The notes beneath the pieces are model-generated. The model made no database searches. It saw nothing but the letters and a program-made list of their open reading frames with translations, and was not told the DNA's origin. The position numbers were made by a program, and so were the translations under genes. 64,000 nucleotides of DNA. Origin: Rotaria macrura (lineage: Eukaryota; Rotifera; Eurotatoria; Philodinida; Philodinidae). The DNA lies in contig OENT01000008.1 in the NCBI GenBank assembly GCA_900239685.1, positions 248,001 through 312,000 on the forward strand, read 5' to 3'. Positions 1-12,222 of the stretch are shown one piece after another (positions within the stretch are counted from its first letter, which is position 1; the number at the start of each line of letters is the position of its first letter).

Positions 1-610
1 TCATATAAGGTTTGTTGATCTTGAAACACCCACCACAATGAGAATTAAGTGAGTCAAGATGGCACGAACAAATTTAGATTTATGACCAACGTCAGCATGG
101 TTTTCCTATTGCATTACCTTGAGCTAGGAAGAAGGCAGAAAACCATTCGACACACAGTTTGAGAGCCTATCTCTTCTGTTCTTCATAATAAAAGTTTTCT
201 TCAGAAAAAGTATGGTTGAATCATAATTTATTCAAAATTCCAAAATTCCCAACCTCTCAATAGCAAATTTCTAACTGATAATTTTGTTCTTATCTTCTGA
301 AGCATTTCTTGATATGTTCTCAACAAGCAGAAAAAAAGAAGGCAATCTTTCAATGTTTCTCGTTTCGCCCGTTTGTGCGAAAAATATTGAAAAATTCATC
401 AATAGATGAAGAACAAATTGACCAGTTAAAATATGCTATAGAGGGAGTCTGGCGGATAAAATGAATTTTTTCTTTATTTTCAGACCTAAATGAGAACAGT
501 CGACATGTTGATACTTGACGTCAGTATGAAATTCTCTATAGTATAGGATACTTTTTAGTTCATGTCTGGGGGAGACCTTCACATATGTTCCCTTATGAGA
601 CAGCAAGGCG
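1..610. other. Gene-free 3' flank
   Basis: AT-rich sequence with no open frame of convincing composition. It lies downstream of the minus-strand NHL gene and may include its 3' untranslated region. No repeat or RNA gene was recognised. Confidence 0.5.
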
Positions 611-1850
611 CTAAATCCATATTAGGTCTATTGCATTATACGTGTTGATTTGAGTAAAGAACATTTTCCCGAAAAGCGCTGACCGGACAGCAACGGTAAA
701 ACTGCCATTTTTCAAACTTCGTGTCTCTAGAAAACTCACAGCATGGTGACATTTCAAAAACTGTAAGTTACTAAAAGACTCATTTTGGTTAGCCACAACG
801 TGATGGAAGCTTTTGTGAAAGAGTGAGCGGAGTTCTGCGGAAGTATCGAGTAATGGAATTTTCGAAACTTTTCGTATGCTAAAATCCGTTGACGGATCTG
901 TATATGAAGGGAACCAGTGGACACAGCAGTTTTTCAACTTACTGCATGCACTTGTGTTGATAATGAACCGATGTATATTGGTCGCGGTACCCACATAAAG
1001 GTCCCCGTTGTGATCGAAGTGCATCGTGGTGAAGTGAATAGTCGGTACTCTTGTTGTAGCAATGACGGTTCCCTCCATAGCACCCGCACGCCAACGAAGT
1101 ATTCGTCTGTTGTCAGCATCGATGATATACATTGTCCCACGATCGTCGACAATGACTGACTTCGGTCTACTTAGATCTTTCAGATTAGAGCCTGGTTGAC
1201 GGTTACCACCAGCGACCACTATGCCAATTTCATCATCCGGTGCCCATTTCTTGATGCTGTTGGGCTTACTCACGCCATACACATCACCAAAGCTAGATAG
1301 AAAGAGCTCTGAACCACCCGTTACTGCTCTCACAAGCTTGATATTTGCCTTCGAGAGGTGGTTGTTCCAGACCATCAAGTTCCCCTCGTCCACAATGAAC
1401 ATTGTGCCTGTTCCATCAACAAACAACCTGTCGCAGCCTTTGAAGTCCGTTGTTGACGTATTTATAACCGTTTCCCCATAATCAGCCCCAATAGGCCACT
1501 TGACGATACGTCTATTTTTTTTGTCGCAAATAATGAGATCCTGTTTGCCTGCGACAACCACACTTGTGGGACCATTTAGTTGGTCGTTAGCGTTGCCTTG
1601 TCCGTTACCTCCTGCCACTAAGATACCAATCGTTGCGTTCTGATCCCATCGAACGANATTCGATTATTGTTTGTGTCCGCCACCCACAATGTATGATTTT
1701 CGTCGATGAAAAAATCCGACGGATAATAGAGTTGGTTGAGTTCATATCCAACAGAGCCCCATCCCACGGTCTTTTCTTGACCCCAACTCGCTTCATCACA
1801 AATGCTGATTCTTGCCGATGGTTCTATAACACAAAGATCACTGATCGTAC
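611..1850 (-). CDS. NHL-repeat beta-propeller protein, 3' exon (5' end not found)
   Basis: The minus-strand reading from about 1850 to 611 encodes roughly six NHL-type blades. They have the usual pattern of a hydrophobic strand, a D-x-x-G turn and an N-R-I-x-K/R-W ending; clear examples are VADTNNNRI, CDKKNRRIVKW and DADNRRILRW. VAGGNGQG and VAGGNRQPG are the glycine-rich linkers common in bdelloid NHL proteins. The family forms six-bladed propellers used for protein binding or, extracellularly, ligand binding; the partner here is unknown. About 110 residues follow the propeller without a recognised domain. A frameshift falls exactly at the single N at 1657: reading on both sides is propeller sequence, but about two bases must be removed to join them, so it is probably an assembly error. 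The upstream end looks like a splice acceptor near 1830-1850, and earlier exons were not identified. The cysteine-rich exon at 6245-6553 is on the same strand and could belong to this gene, which is inference only. Confidence 0.8.
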
Positions 1851-1904
1851 TGAAACTGTGCTACATATGTGCCTCTTCGAAGATTATAATGACTGTGGAA
1901 TGTT

Positions 1905-2005
1905 TGGGTGTGGCTGTGGGTATTGATGTGGATGCGGGAGTGGGTGTGAGTATCGGTGTGCAAGTGCTTTCACCAAAAGTCACGATCACACCCACACCCA
2001 CACCC
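1905..2005. repeat. Telomere-like GT/CA fold-back, copy A
   Basis: The left half is rich in GGGTGTGG and GTGGGTGTG on the plus strand. The right half is CACACCCACACCCACACCC, so the two halves can pair. About 25 bases of unrelated loop lie between them. See the other copies at 9001, 42645, 45337, 45719 and 46230. Confidence 0.7.
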
Positions 2006-2661
2006 TTCGATCATTCATTTCTTTCATGAAAAGCAAGTCGGAAAAGAATGCTTTAAAAATATTTAACGTAATGTGTCATAAATTTTACTGCCTATCACAG
2101 GTTTCTCCGCAACATTACTCTGAATTAGGAAATTGACATAAAGTATAAATTGCTATCATGTTCATAGAACTTGAATTTCAACATGGTGGTCAGCACGCAG
2201 ACCTATAGCACTCCATCTTGTACAGCTCTAAGTCGCTCAATTAGCAGAATTCCTTTATAATTGGGGTTCTCATTTGCAGCATTCATAAACAAAGCTGTAC
2301 AATGCATTAACAATAGTTTAAACGATGACTTACGGAAACTAAGGATCAGCAGAACAAATAGCAATGCAGTTACTGTGAACGACATTCAGGTAATATCGTA
2401 AGTGACCGCATACCATTGTTATAAAGGGTTCACTACGTTATCATAGTTTTCTATCGTACATATTTTTTCATAAATACTCATTAACATCAGTTACCTGCAT
2501 TCTTTTTATGCAACAGATTACTATGAGTTGATTTCCATCAAATCATATACTTTTCTTGCCTGGGATAGATCGTTGAAAACTGCATCCAATACATATATAA
2601 AAACATCTAAATATACATGTGCTGGCGCTTTGACGGTCACGGAGATTTAGCTACGCGAATG
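2006..2661. other. Gene-free interval
   Basis: AT-rich spacer between a GT-rich fold-back and a long palindrome. No coding, RNA or repeat signal stands out. Confidence 0.5.
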
Positions 2662-3070
2662 CTATTCTCTAGAAAAAACCGTTTTCCAGAAAACCAAAAA
2701 TATGTTCGTGAGGGTTCGGAAACCCATTTCTTGTCTTCGAGAAATCTATGAAAGGTTTTCGACCCTTCCTGAAACCATCTTTTATCATCAGGAACTCTTA
2801 AAACTTTGCCGAAAGTAACAAAATTGAAAACCGAAAATGGTTTCCGAGCCTCGGATACTCTTTCAAGCGTTTCCAAACTTCGGGAACCATTTTCGGTTTC
2901 CGAGTTTGTTACTATCGGCAAAGTTTTAAGAGTTCCTGATGGTAAAAGAAGGGTTTACCAAGGGTCGGAAACTTTCGCAAGAGGTCTAGAGGGTAAAAAA
3001 TGGGTTTTTCAACCGTCGTGAATTTTTTTCGTTGGTTTTCTGAGAAACGGTTTTCTCTAGAGAGTATCCT
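2662..3070. mobile_element. Long palindromic fold-back element (MITE-like)
   Basis: Two arms of about 190 bp pair around a centre near 2858. The left arm starts TATTCTCTAGAAAAAACCG and the right arm ends CGGTTTTCTCTAGAGAGTA. Internal landmarks such as AACTCTTAAAACTTTGCCG recur inverted. The open frames reading into it from both strands encode similar peptides only because the DNA is a palindrome, so they are not genes. No transposase is inside, and no target duplication could be fixed. Confidence 0.75.
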
Positions 3071-3992
3071 AAGATCATGGATTTATAGCTATCGTGCGAA
3101 GTATAGACTTGAAATTGCGTTAAGGATGCAACGGATGAATCATGATGCATCATCATACTCCAAGCGTACATCAATTTTATACTGGAAGATTCACTACCCA
3201 TTCTAATTCTACAATGCATGTGCAGTAGGAGAAATTCAATTTGAATAAACTCTGTTTTAATCTATGTCACAGATAACTCTCAAATACTTCGTATACCTCA
3301 GGAATATTTAAAATTTTAAGTATAACGAACGGTTAGGGCTAGTTATGAGACGTATACATACAACATTAATTCGAACTAACCTGGTTCTGATACACATACA
3401 TACTAAACTTCAAATGAATACGAGGTGGTAGACGATAGTTTTGAACTTAGACTTGAAGAACCATGGCACACGAGGTTTTTGTTCTCTCTCTTCGAAGCAT
3501 TGGGATACCATCTGCTTATCACGATATAAGCGTAAACGTACAGTTCCCGAGATACGATCATGAAACTATCGAAGTAACAGTTATGTTCCGACGTTAGAAT
3601 CGGAAGAGAGCGTCCATGGGAGCACCGAGGAATTGAAGCACTCGATAATTTTTTTCGCCTCTTTTAAGCTCATTCTAAAATTCAATGTTTAAAATTGCTA
3701 ACCCTCAAATTCTAGCATCTAATACCCTACCTATGAAAAGTTAGTCGCTATCAACTTTTGGCACTATAGCAGCTTCTTGTGGCAAAATAAGAAAAAATAT
3801 TCTATAAAATTTGCACTAGTTTGCGTGTCAGCGAATCATTCGAACTTTTTGTTCTATGTATATAGGACTATAGGAAATTGAAAACTGAATAGAATAAGGT
3901 ACATCTATATAATATAATGGCTAACAATATAACTTTTATAGAGCAAATAAATGACATGGGTGGTCATTTTACTCAGTCCAAAACCAAATAAA
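3071..3992. other. Gene-free interval
   Basis: AT-rich spacer between two palindromic elements. Nothing supportable was seen. Confidence 0.5.
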
Positions 3993-4528
3993 CAGTATAT
4001 CCAATGTCATTCGATCATTTTTAGGACTTCTATGCTGAATTTCATATATGTTGGGCAATTCTTTCTCCTTTATAAGATGATTAAAAATATTTTTTAAAAC
4101 AAGTTCGGCTTTGACTAGAAAAATGATTTACACTGCATAATGTTTCATGATTTCTGATGGTTTTTCAATAAAAACTAAACATTTTTCGTAATTATTTTTC
4201 TCATAGAATAATGTTACGGCAAAACTAATGTGATTTTCGGAATCGTCGCGAAAAACGACATCTAAACATGTGATTGAAGCTGAAACTGTTTCCACTCCAA
4301 AAATNNNNNNNNNNNNNNNNNNNNNNNNNNNNNNNNNNNNNNGTTTTTATTGAAAAACCATCAGAAATCATGAAACATTATGCAGTGTAAATCATTTTTC
4401 TAGTCAAAGCCGAACTTGTTTTAAAAAATATTTTTAATCATCTTATAGAGGAGAAAGAATTGCCCAACATATATTAAATTCAGCATGGAAGTCCTAAAAA
4501 TGATCGAATGACATTGGATATACTGAAA
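3993..4528. mobile_element. Palindromic fold-back element containing an assembly gap
   Basis: The left arm, about 3993-4176, begins CAGTATATCCAATGTCATTC. It is repeated inverted at about 4343-4525, ending GAATGACATTGGATATACTG. Arms are about 185 bp and nearly identical. The unique loop contains the 38-base N run, as expected if the hairpin stalled sequencing or assembly. There is no coding capacity. Confidence 0.8.
4305..4342. other. Assembly gap (38 N)
   Basis: Run of N inside the loop of the palindromic element at 3993-4528. Confidence 0.99.
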
Positions 4529-6069
4529 AATATCCAACCACTTTTTACCCGAAAAACCGCTAGTCATGAACAGTTTTTCATAAATAACTATGCATCAGTC
4601 TATAAAATTATAATATGTAGAGAGGTAATTTTGTTCAGCTTTCAATGCTTTATCGTTTGGTCAATTGTACTGAAAATTTTCTTAGTCTTTTGTGGTTTTA
4701 AATAACACAACTTTATATTGATGATTTTTTATCATATTTTTCACATGACATCGTAAGCCCTTGTCAGTAAACTTGAGGTAAATTTTCACCAGGTCAACCA
4801 AATACATTTAAAATTTGGATTTAGAGGTTTTAGATGATGCTGAACACGTTGCGAACATCAAATCCAAAATCTAAAATTTATTGAGTTCCTGGATTTATGG
4901 GAAGATCCTCAATGGTCTCATAGGTGCTCTTTTAAGTTTATAGGCATTCGGGTATGACAACCGGTATAAAGATGAGCAAAAAGGGAAAAGAGTACTGGAA
5001 TGCAACTTAAATTACAGAGCTATAAGCATACAGCACTATAAAGAAATACATGAAGAAAACCGTAGCAGTTTTGCCTACAGGTGAGCGGAATTGAATACAA
5101 GGATATACACCTACAGATAAAACAATAAGTATTAGGGAATAGATATAACAGAATAGGTAAAAGTTAATAACAATGAAGGTATACGGATAGGGTCATAGGA
5201 ATAAGGGTATTAGAATATAGATATAAGGGTAAAGTGATAAGAGTATAGATATAAGATTATAGGCATGAGGGTATAGACATAGAAGTATAGACATAAGGAT
5301 ATAGGGTTAAGGGCATAAGTAAGAGGAAATAGGGGTAAGGGTGTTGATATAATGGTGTTGCTATGGGGATTTTGAGATGAGTGTTTTGGGATGTTGTTGC
5401 TGATTAAATGTTACAGTCAAAGTGGGATAATACATGCAGTTTTCTGACGCATTTAAATGCATTGAAACAGTTAATGTGCGCAATGTCATGATAATGCTAC
5501 TGGAATAATTCCTGGGAATACATTGATTTTGGAATTAATTGCAATGGATTGAAATTTTAATGCATTGCAATCCATGAAAAATGTGGCATTATCATGTAAT
5601 TGCATTAATTGTGTCCCCATGGGAAAATAATGCATTGCAATGCCCATTATTTGTGAAAATCGAGTACATGGGTAGCGTATATGCCACTTTTTGAAGTTTA
5701 GCATCGTATTGTTTTTCGATTTTCGGTGCCTTATCAATACTGTGCTAATTGAAAACTTTGCGCTGTGTTTTATGCAAATGCCATCTTAAGAATCAAAGTG
5801 TATTTTTGCTTACCTGCAAATACTCAGGTACAATTTTATATTGAAAAGCAGCATAAGATGCGTTATGCTAGTAACTGATGTTAAATACACGATAAAACGA
5901 ATGAAGAATCTTTCTATATCGAATTCGACCCGACTCTAACGACTACCATCTTTTTCGTTTGCCTTAATAAGCTAAGTCAAACGTCTCGCACCAATATCAG
6001 TATTCAACTAGATTACAGAAAGTGGACTCAAAAAACGACGGTATAGCATATCTTGTAAATACTTCTCGG
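4529..6069. other. Gene-free interval with low-complexity DNA
   Basis: No gene recognised. It contains the ATAAGGGTATAG-like tract at 5190-5345. A region at 5440-5660 is rich in the self-complementary motif TGCATTGCAATGC and has a weak inverted repeat (GTCATGATAATG against CATTATCATG). Confidence 0.5.
5190..5345. repeat. Degenerate ATAAGGGTATAG-type simple repeat
   Basis: About a dozen variants of ATAAGGGTATAGA/ATAGACATA follow one another with drifting spacing. This looks like a decayed minisatellite of purine-rich units. Confidence 0.55.
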
Positions 6070-6195
6070 TGATAATTTGAGGGAAAATCGAATAACTGGC
6101 ATACATAACATCTTCTGAATTACTCTTTGATTGGGGGTCGATTCAAAAGATGTTATTTATGGCAGCAATACGATTTTCCCTGATAATATTTTTGC
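6070..6195. repeat. Short inverted-repeat element
   Basis: GATAATTTGAGGGAAAATCG followed by ATACATAACATCTTCTGAAT is mirrored at about 6132-6190 as ATTCAAAAGATGTTAT and CGATTTTCCCTGATAAT. The total is about 120 bp with a small loop. It has MITE-like size and no coding. Confidence 0.65.
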
Positions 6196-6244
6196 ATACT
6201 GCCAGTAAAGAAAGCGTTATTAACTATCAGTAACTGTTACCGAC

Positions 6245-6553
6245 CTGTGATGATGGAATAGTTGGCGGGTGGGGCAGGTGGGCAAATAGTAGGATCAGAC
6301 AGATTTGCTGGGTAACAGACAGGTCGATTACTACACCGATTCTTCTGCACGCAAACGGTATTCGGTTCGAGGCAGGTTGATCGGTCAGCTTCGCATAGTG
6401 TCAATGTCGAGCAGGATATCATAACCGAGGCGCACATACCCTCGCCATTTGTACGTGCATGACAAGCACAGTCTGGATTGATTGAACATCCGGCTTGGTT
6501 TCCCTCGAATGCAGCTGGATTACATCGGGATTCAACAGGTAATGATAGTTCAG
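6245..6553 (-). CDS. Cysteine-rich exon of an unidentified secreted-type protein
   Basis: An open minus-strand segment is bounded by a plausible acceptor (TTGTAG before CTGAAC at 6553) and a GTCGGT donor below 6245. It encodes about 100 residues with 12 cysteines in spaced pairs, including CSINPDCACHA and CVQKNRCSNRPVC, then a proline-rich end (CPPAPPANYS). Dense cysteines suggest a disulphide-bonded extracellular domain. I do not recognise the family. No start or stop codon lies within the exon, so neighbouring exons are missing or unrecognised. The NHL exon about 4.4 kb downstream on the same strand is one possible continuation, but elements and a gap intervene. Confidence 0.5.
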
Positions 6554-6842
6554 CTACAATCAAACTGTTTTTTTTCACTGAATGACGGAAATGAACCACA
6601 AAGTAGTAAAAAAAATAGTGAATTCCATAATAATTCAGTTATCATTACTGTTTCTCAATAATCTAGCTGGGTCTATGAAGATCTATCAAGACATATCATG
6701 CTCTACTTCTTTGATTCAGATGAAGGATGAAAATATTCGCTCAGAACATCTCTTATACTTACGGTGAAAATGAAGAGGCATACAGGATATCTCTCATCGT
6801 GAGATTGACTGTGAAAATATACAAGAATATCTTTCTGAAGTA

Positions 6843-7449
6843 GAAGCCTTACCATATAGTACCCTCTAACCACACTGATATGTCTTTTCTCAGTTGGATT
6901 CATAGCACACATAAATCCATAAAGGATTCGTACTAACTACTTTCTCTTCTCGATTTATAGTTGTTTTACTTATTTTCCAGACTCTCAGAGGATATTATAA
7001 GAAAACCCATAAAGAGGACTTTTCGTCTGACACTACATCCAATGGCAGATATAATGACCCTTGGCGTAGTCTGAAATTTTCAGTCTAAATGAGTGCACCT
7101 TTAATTGCAATATAAATTGCTAAAAAGCCGAACTGTTTTTAGTATGATTATGCGAAAAAGAGCTTTTTTTGCAAACGTTTTATCTGCAAAAAGGAGCACT
7201 CATTTGGACTGAAAATTTCAGGCTACGTCAAGGGTCATTAGATCTGTCATTGGATGTAGTGTCAGACGAAAAGTCCTCTTTATGGTTTTTCTTATAATAT
7301 TCTCTAATAGTCTGGAAATTAAGTAAAACAACTATAAATCGAGAAGATGCAGTTGCTAGTACGAATCCTTTAGGGATTTATGTATGCTATGAATCCAGCT
7401 GAGAAAGGAAATATCAGTGTGGTTAGAGGGTATCAGTTGATAAGACTTC
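6843..7449. mobile_element. Inverted-repeat element, about 600 bp
   Basis: Arms of about 240 bp. The left arm runs from about 6843 (GAAGCCTTA then TACCCTCTAACCACAC) to about 7105. The right arm is about 7190-7449, ending GTGTGGTTAGAGGGTA then TAAGACTTC. Shared internal blocks include ACTTTTCGTCTGACACTACATC and its inverse. There is no transposase, so it looks non-autonomous. Confidence 0.75.
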
Positions 7450-7635
7450 CCGTGAGTGAGATTGATCGTAGAATACAGACAGAGCAGATATGCTCTATAG
7501 ACACTGGTGGACCCTAATGGAACATGATAGACTCTGATAGACCCTTATAGATCGTTTATATGCCATCCACAAGTCATCTAGCGTGGAAATATAGTAGGTA
7601 CACTACCAAACCCTATAAAATCTAACAGAAGCCAG

Positions 7636-7916
7636 AAGACCTAAAATGGTTCTTTTCATCAGTACATGGATGGAAAATTTGCTACGAAACCATTTTAAGA
7701 TTCATGGCAGGAGAAATGGTTCGGCATAAAAAAAACTGAGCCACTGAAGCTCGAGACAAAATCGCAAAGTTTTCACATCAAACCATGATGGGTTTATCTC
7801 AAATCTGAATGGTTTCATATTTTGATACTGAGAAGTTTTTCTTGGCAGGAATCTTAAAGTGTTTTCATAACAAATTTTCCATCAATGTACGCACGGGTTG
7901 GACCATTTTAGGTTCT
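7636..7916. mobile_element. Inverted-repeat element, about 280 bp
   Basis: GACCTAAAATGG, then GTACATGGATGGAAAATTTG, then CATTTTAAGATTC occur on the left. They recur inverted on the right as GAATCTTAAAGTG, CAAATTTTCCATCAATGTAC and CCATTTTAGGTTC. It is non-coding and MITE-like. Confidence 0.7.
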
Positions 7917-9000
7917 GCAGCTCTTGTACAACATAAAATAGCATCAGTAGTGTAACTAATTTCTTCAGAGTGTACAGATCCTCGATGGGTCTTCTACTGG
8001 TTTTCTTGAGATCTTATCCATATACTCTGTAGATTTTATAAGGATCAACTAAAGACTTTACATAGATCGTATAAGTAAATCTGTCATGTTAAGCATACAG
8101 ATTTTGAGTTATTTTGCATTTCAGTTCGATCATGATATGATCTGTTCAAGTATGCTACATACTTTTTCACTTACATTTGACGATTCGTAAATATAGACTG
8201 CAAAAGAAAACGATTCAACGGCATTATATTAAAAATTTGGTGAACTTACGCGAGAAATATGAAACTGTTTGAGAACATTGTTTCTGAAAATTTACTGCGT
8301 TCTGCTTTAGCTTATTTTTCAGCGTGTCCATGCTTCTTTTCAAACAGCGTCTTACTATATATTACCGAGAAGATCAGTAGCTACTATCATATGACGATAC
8401 TTTCAGCGAAAGAACAGCTTAATTATCCCCAAAATTGAAATAATCAGAAGGGATTACTTTCTAATTGAAGTCAAAATGCAAGTTGTTTGTCCAGATTATT
8501 TTCTTTGCTCTATAGGGCTGCGCACTATATGGACCGCTAATCTATCGCTCTAAAAACACGAGATATTTTTATATAAAATTATTGATTACTTTGCGTATCC
8601 TACAATTCAAACACAGAAACATTCAGATCAAAATTATATATGAGCAACGGTTGGACGTCATCATGTTTTGATTCAGCTAATATGGCGCGATTTGTTTCTA
8701 CTAAAGGACTCATTAGATGAAATTGTATGTATAATTATTCAATGATTCTTAAAAGGATGAAAAATAAGTAACTATATGTTCAATTTACAAAGACTTCTAA
8801 CGATAGATTTCATTTCCTGGAGTGCAAAGGGAAGGGTTTAGAAACAGTAATTCACCTGTGCCCATCTGTCTGAAACAAAACTTCAACATAAATGACCATT
8901 CCCATGGCATATATTATGGGATGATTCACTGAAGGGACATGTGACGTTGACACTTCTAATCGCGGAGCAAGCAAAGGGGGAGGTGGAGTTTCCATCAGAT
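7917..9000. other. Gene-free interval
   Basis: AT-rich DNA without a supportable gene, RNA or repeat. Confidence 0.5.
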
Positions 9001-9087
9001 GTGGGTGTGGGTGTTGGTAAGTATCTTGGTGTTTGTGTGGGGTATGAGTGTGTGTCTTCACTTTATATACATCCACACCCATACCCT
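9001..9087. repeat. Telomere-like GT/CA fold-back, copy B
   Basis: GTGGGTGTGGGTGTTGG and TTTGTGTGGGG on the left face CATCCACACCCATACCCT on the right, with an AT-rich loop near 9055-9070. Same design as copies A and C-F. Confidence 0.65.
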
Positions 9088-11237
9088 AAAAAATTTAGTT
9101 CTTTTCTGAATGAACTTTTATGCTTTGCGAGTATAGAATATTTTAAGAAGTAAACTAAACTCCAAGAATTTATATTACGACAGACAAACAATGGGTGATG
9201 ATGTTAATGCATTTAATAAAGAAAAAGAATTAGATAGTGAGAAAGATGAGTAGGAGTGACACTTTCACTTTACTTTTAGATTCAGAAAGGAAAGGATCGA
9301 TGAAAACTTTTATTTAATTAGAGTTTTGCAGGATATATGTTAACGATGATAAAGTTGGCAAAGCAATCATCCTAACATCAGTAACACTGATGGAGCTTTG
9401 TTTCCTTTCTTTTGACATTATTTTTCTCAAATTTGAATTTACTTTTCTACGAGAATTATTCCTTTTGTGCTTCGTTAAGGTTTAAACTAATCTTTTTAGT
9501 CTAGAGATGCTGGGCTCAACGTGGTTAACTCGACAGTCTTTCTCATTCTTTCTAATAGCAAAAAAAATATAGTGAGCATTCTTTCAACTTGTTTATAAAA
9601 TAAATTTTTGATTTTTGTCAGTAAAAGAGATTGAATAGAAAGAAGAAATGTCTTTCCTTTCTGTGTGGGTTGTCACTGATCAGTTCTCGAGCAGAAAAAA
9701 AACCGTCGAAAATGTGATTGAACTCACAAAAGAACAGAAAACGGACGCTTTCCGCTAATTATCGGGAACCGCAATTGTTACTGTGCACACCCATTCTTTC
9801 TATTTTTACACTTGTTGCCTGTAAAAGTCTTTTCGATAGTGTTTTTCTTCTTGAACCTCATACAACTTTGAACTTCGCAACTAACTATTGGAGGGTTTAA
9901 ACAAATTTTTATAGGGTCATGTATGACTCATATAGTGACTCATGTGGGGATTTTTAATGTCTCTTTAAAATAGAATTCGTGGAAGAAATTGAGCAGCTTA
10001 TAAATCGAAACTGCTATAATCTGTATCTTCTGCTACTTGACGGTGGTCACTTGGCGATAAATTACGGGACGCTCAAAAATTTCAAAGAATAAACTTTTGG
10101 ATTTTGTACTGGAATGTTCCGAAAATCGCCTTCATAATAAAGAAACTGTATTGTATATACATTGTAAGACTATCACTGTTATAATCGTGACTCATCGAGT
10201 TCATAGCAGAATAAGCTCATGTTCTTAATGGACGCATTCAAGACGCATTCTTATAGCACACCCGACAGAGGAATCAACTGTTACACACCAAGATTAATAG
10301 GTTTCCTATAAATACAAAAAAATTAAATTTTTGCCAAGAAGTAGTTTTAATTTATTTACAAATTGTAGACAGACACCTCACGTACGTAGACTGACGACTC
10401 GAGTCCATCTAGTTGTGCCCTTGTCGAGTCATGACTGTCATATTGAAGGATAGGAGAAACCGAAGATCACCTTCTTTAATGACTTTTCCTTCTATTCCTT
10501 AAATATCTGGATAGAAAAGCGGATTTCGCTATGACAATCAGCATGAAAGGCAAGCAGACATATCTTAACATCTGAGTTGAATGAGGCGAGAAAGTTAAAT
10601 TGTTTAGGGCTTAAAGAGCCTGAGATCCATTACTCAGACAAAAAAATAAATGAATCTTCTAGAATAGAGTTAAAAGTTCAAGGCAAAGCAAGTTTTGAGT
10701 ACATCGTTCTAAACATTCCTAAAGGAGAAAACTGTTCGCTGAAGTTCCCAACAGAAATCACCTGGGATAATCTCTTTAATATGTGACTTTGGTACAGATT
10801 AGTGTTCCCCAGTGCCGAATTCTGAGAGAAGAAAATTATAGGCTGCTAGCTGTTTATTTTCTGTAGTTACTCAACTTCCTATGTAATATTATATCTTAAA
10901 AAGGACAATAAATGCAATTCAATTTCAAGTATCTACTCTTTTCTCTGAAATAATATTTGAGAAAAGTGAAAAAAGTAAAAGTATTGGGCGCTTCCTATTT
11001 TATAAATAAAAGCAGCGCAACTTATATCCATCAGTAGCTCACTTTTCTATGTATGGAAAAGAATGTGAACAAGAAGAAATCAAGATTTGAGATAAAAACT
11101 TGATTGAAAAATCATCTATTTTGGTTTTCTATACCATAAATCGATCATCTATCTTTTCTCCTTGCACATGCAAAATGTGAATAAACTAGATGGTACGCAA
11201 GCTTCACTCGAGTACGGAATGTACTGCGAATGGCTAC
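9088..11237. other. Gene-free interval
   Basis: Two kilobases of AT-rich DNA. Small open frames here lack recognisable domains and coding bias. A single TIR-like motif lies at 9251-9279. Confidence 0.45.
9251..9279. repeat. Solo TIR-like sequence of the hAT-type MITE family
   Basis: TAGGAGTGACACTTTCACTT followed by TACTTTTA closely resembles the left end of the element at 19802 (TAGGGGTGGCACTTTATC then TTTACTTTA). No partner end was found nearby, so this is probably a truncated copy. Confidence 0.4.
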
Positions 11238-12222
11238 CGTTGATCTTAGGAATAGCCACTTCATCGATTAATTATCTCGATGAGTCACCTTTTTCTATCA
11301 GCTGTATTAAAAGCTGTTTCGCATATGATATCAATGGAGTGGTGCCTAACGCGGTTCTTCGTTTTCGTTTTATTTATCTCGAAATAAAGTAAAGGCAAAT
11401 TACGTTAAAAATCGTCACTTTCGAAAGCTCTTATCTCATGAACGGAACACGCTAGACGAAATTTTGAAAAAAGCGGAACATATTCGATGCCGATACTTCG
11501 ATCTCGCGTTTGAACGACTTTTGTACGATATTCGGATCTCGAGATCATCGCGTCAAAAAAATGATGCGTACGTCGAGAAAGTAAGAAAGAAAGAACTAGA
11601 TGGTAGTCGAGCAGAGCTCGAAGCCGGAACTCGGTGCGAAGCACTTGATTTAGAGCAAGAAGCTTTAGTAGTCCTCTAGAAAGATTGGATAATTAATGAA
11701 AAAGATGTCATCAGTAGCACACCGATGCTAATTATTTCTGCCAGCGATAATTAATCGCTGCTAAGATCTGCGCCTCCCCTGAATCTGTTTGGACCGATTT
11801 AATGAAAATAGAATCCACAGATTATTAATAATATACGGGTTTTACTTTGGGCGAACGAAAGATGATAGAGAAAATCGGACAAAATTTGGTAAATATTCGA
11901 ATCTCAATGATTCTGATGACGTTTGAGCGAGAATCTGACGATGTGTCATTCTCAAGATTATCGTACCACAAAATATGGACATTGGATGAGTATGTTGAGA
12001 AAGGAAAAAAAATGGCGACCACGACCAAACGCTATACAGTGCTTCGCACCGTAAAAACTCGCGCACGACAACATAAATGCTTATGCTTCGCATCGTGTGA
12101 AAAACGAAAAAAAAGAAACGCGTTAGGCGCCACTTTATCGATTCATGTATGAAGCAGCTGTTAATACAGCTGATAGTAAATGTGAACCATCGAGATAATT
12201 AATCGACCAAAGGATCAACGAT
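11238..12222. mobile_element. Element with long (about 140 bp) inverted repeats and internal duplication
   Basis: The left arm (about 11238-11375) contains CGTTGATC, CGATTAATTATCTCGATG, TATCAGCTGTATTAA and GTGCCTAACGCGGTTC. The same blocks recur inverted at about 12100-12222. Inside, 11480-11600 and 11895-12010 are diverged direct copies sharing ATATTCGA, CGTTTGA and GAGAAAG blocks. Predicted peptides from the interior resemble no transposase I know. It could be a non-autonomous DNA transposon. Confidence 0.6.

Noticed and set aside
2637..3021. Two opposed open frames with similar peptides (VTKLKTENGF / VTNSETENGS)
   Set aside because: They are the two strands of one palindrome, so the similarity is built in and does not indicate genes.
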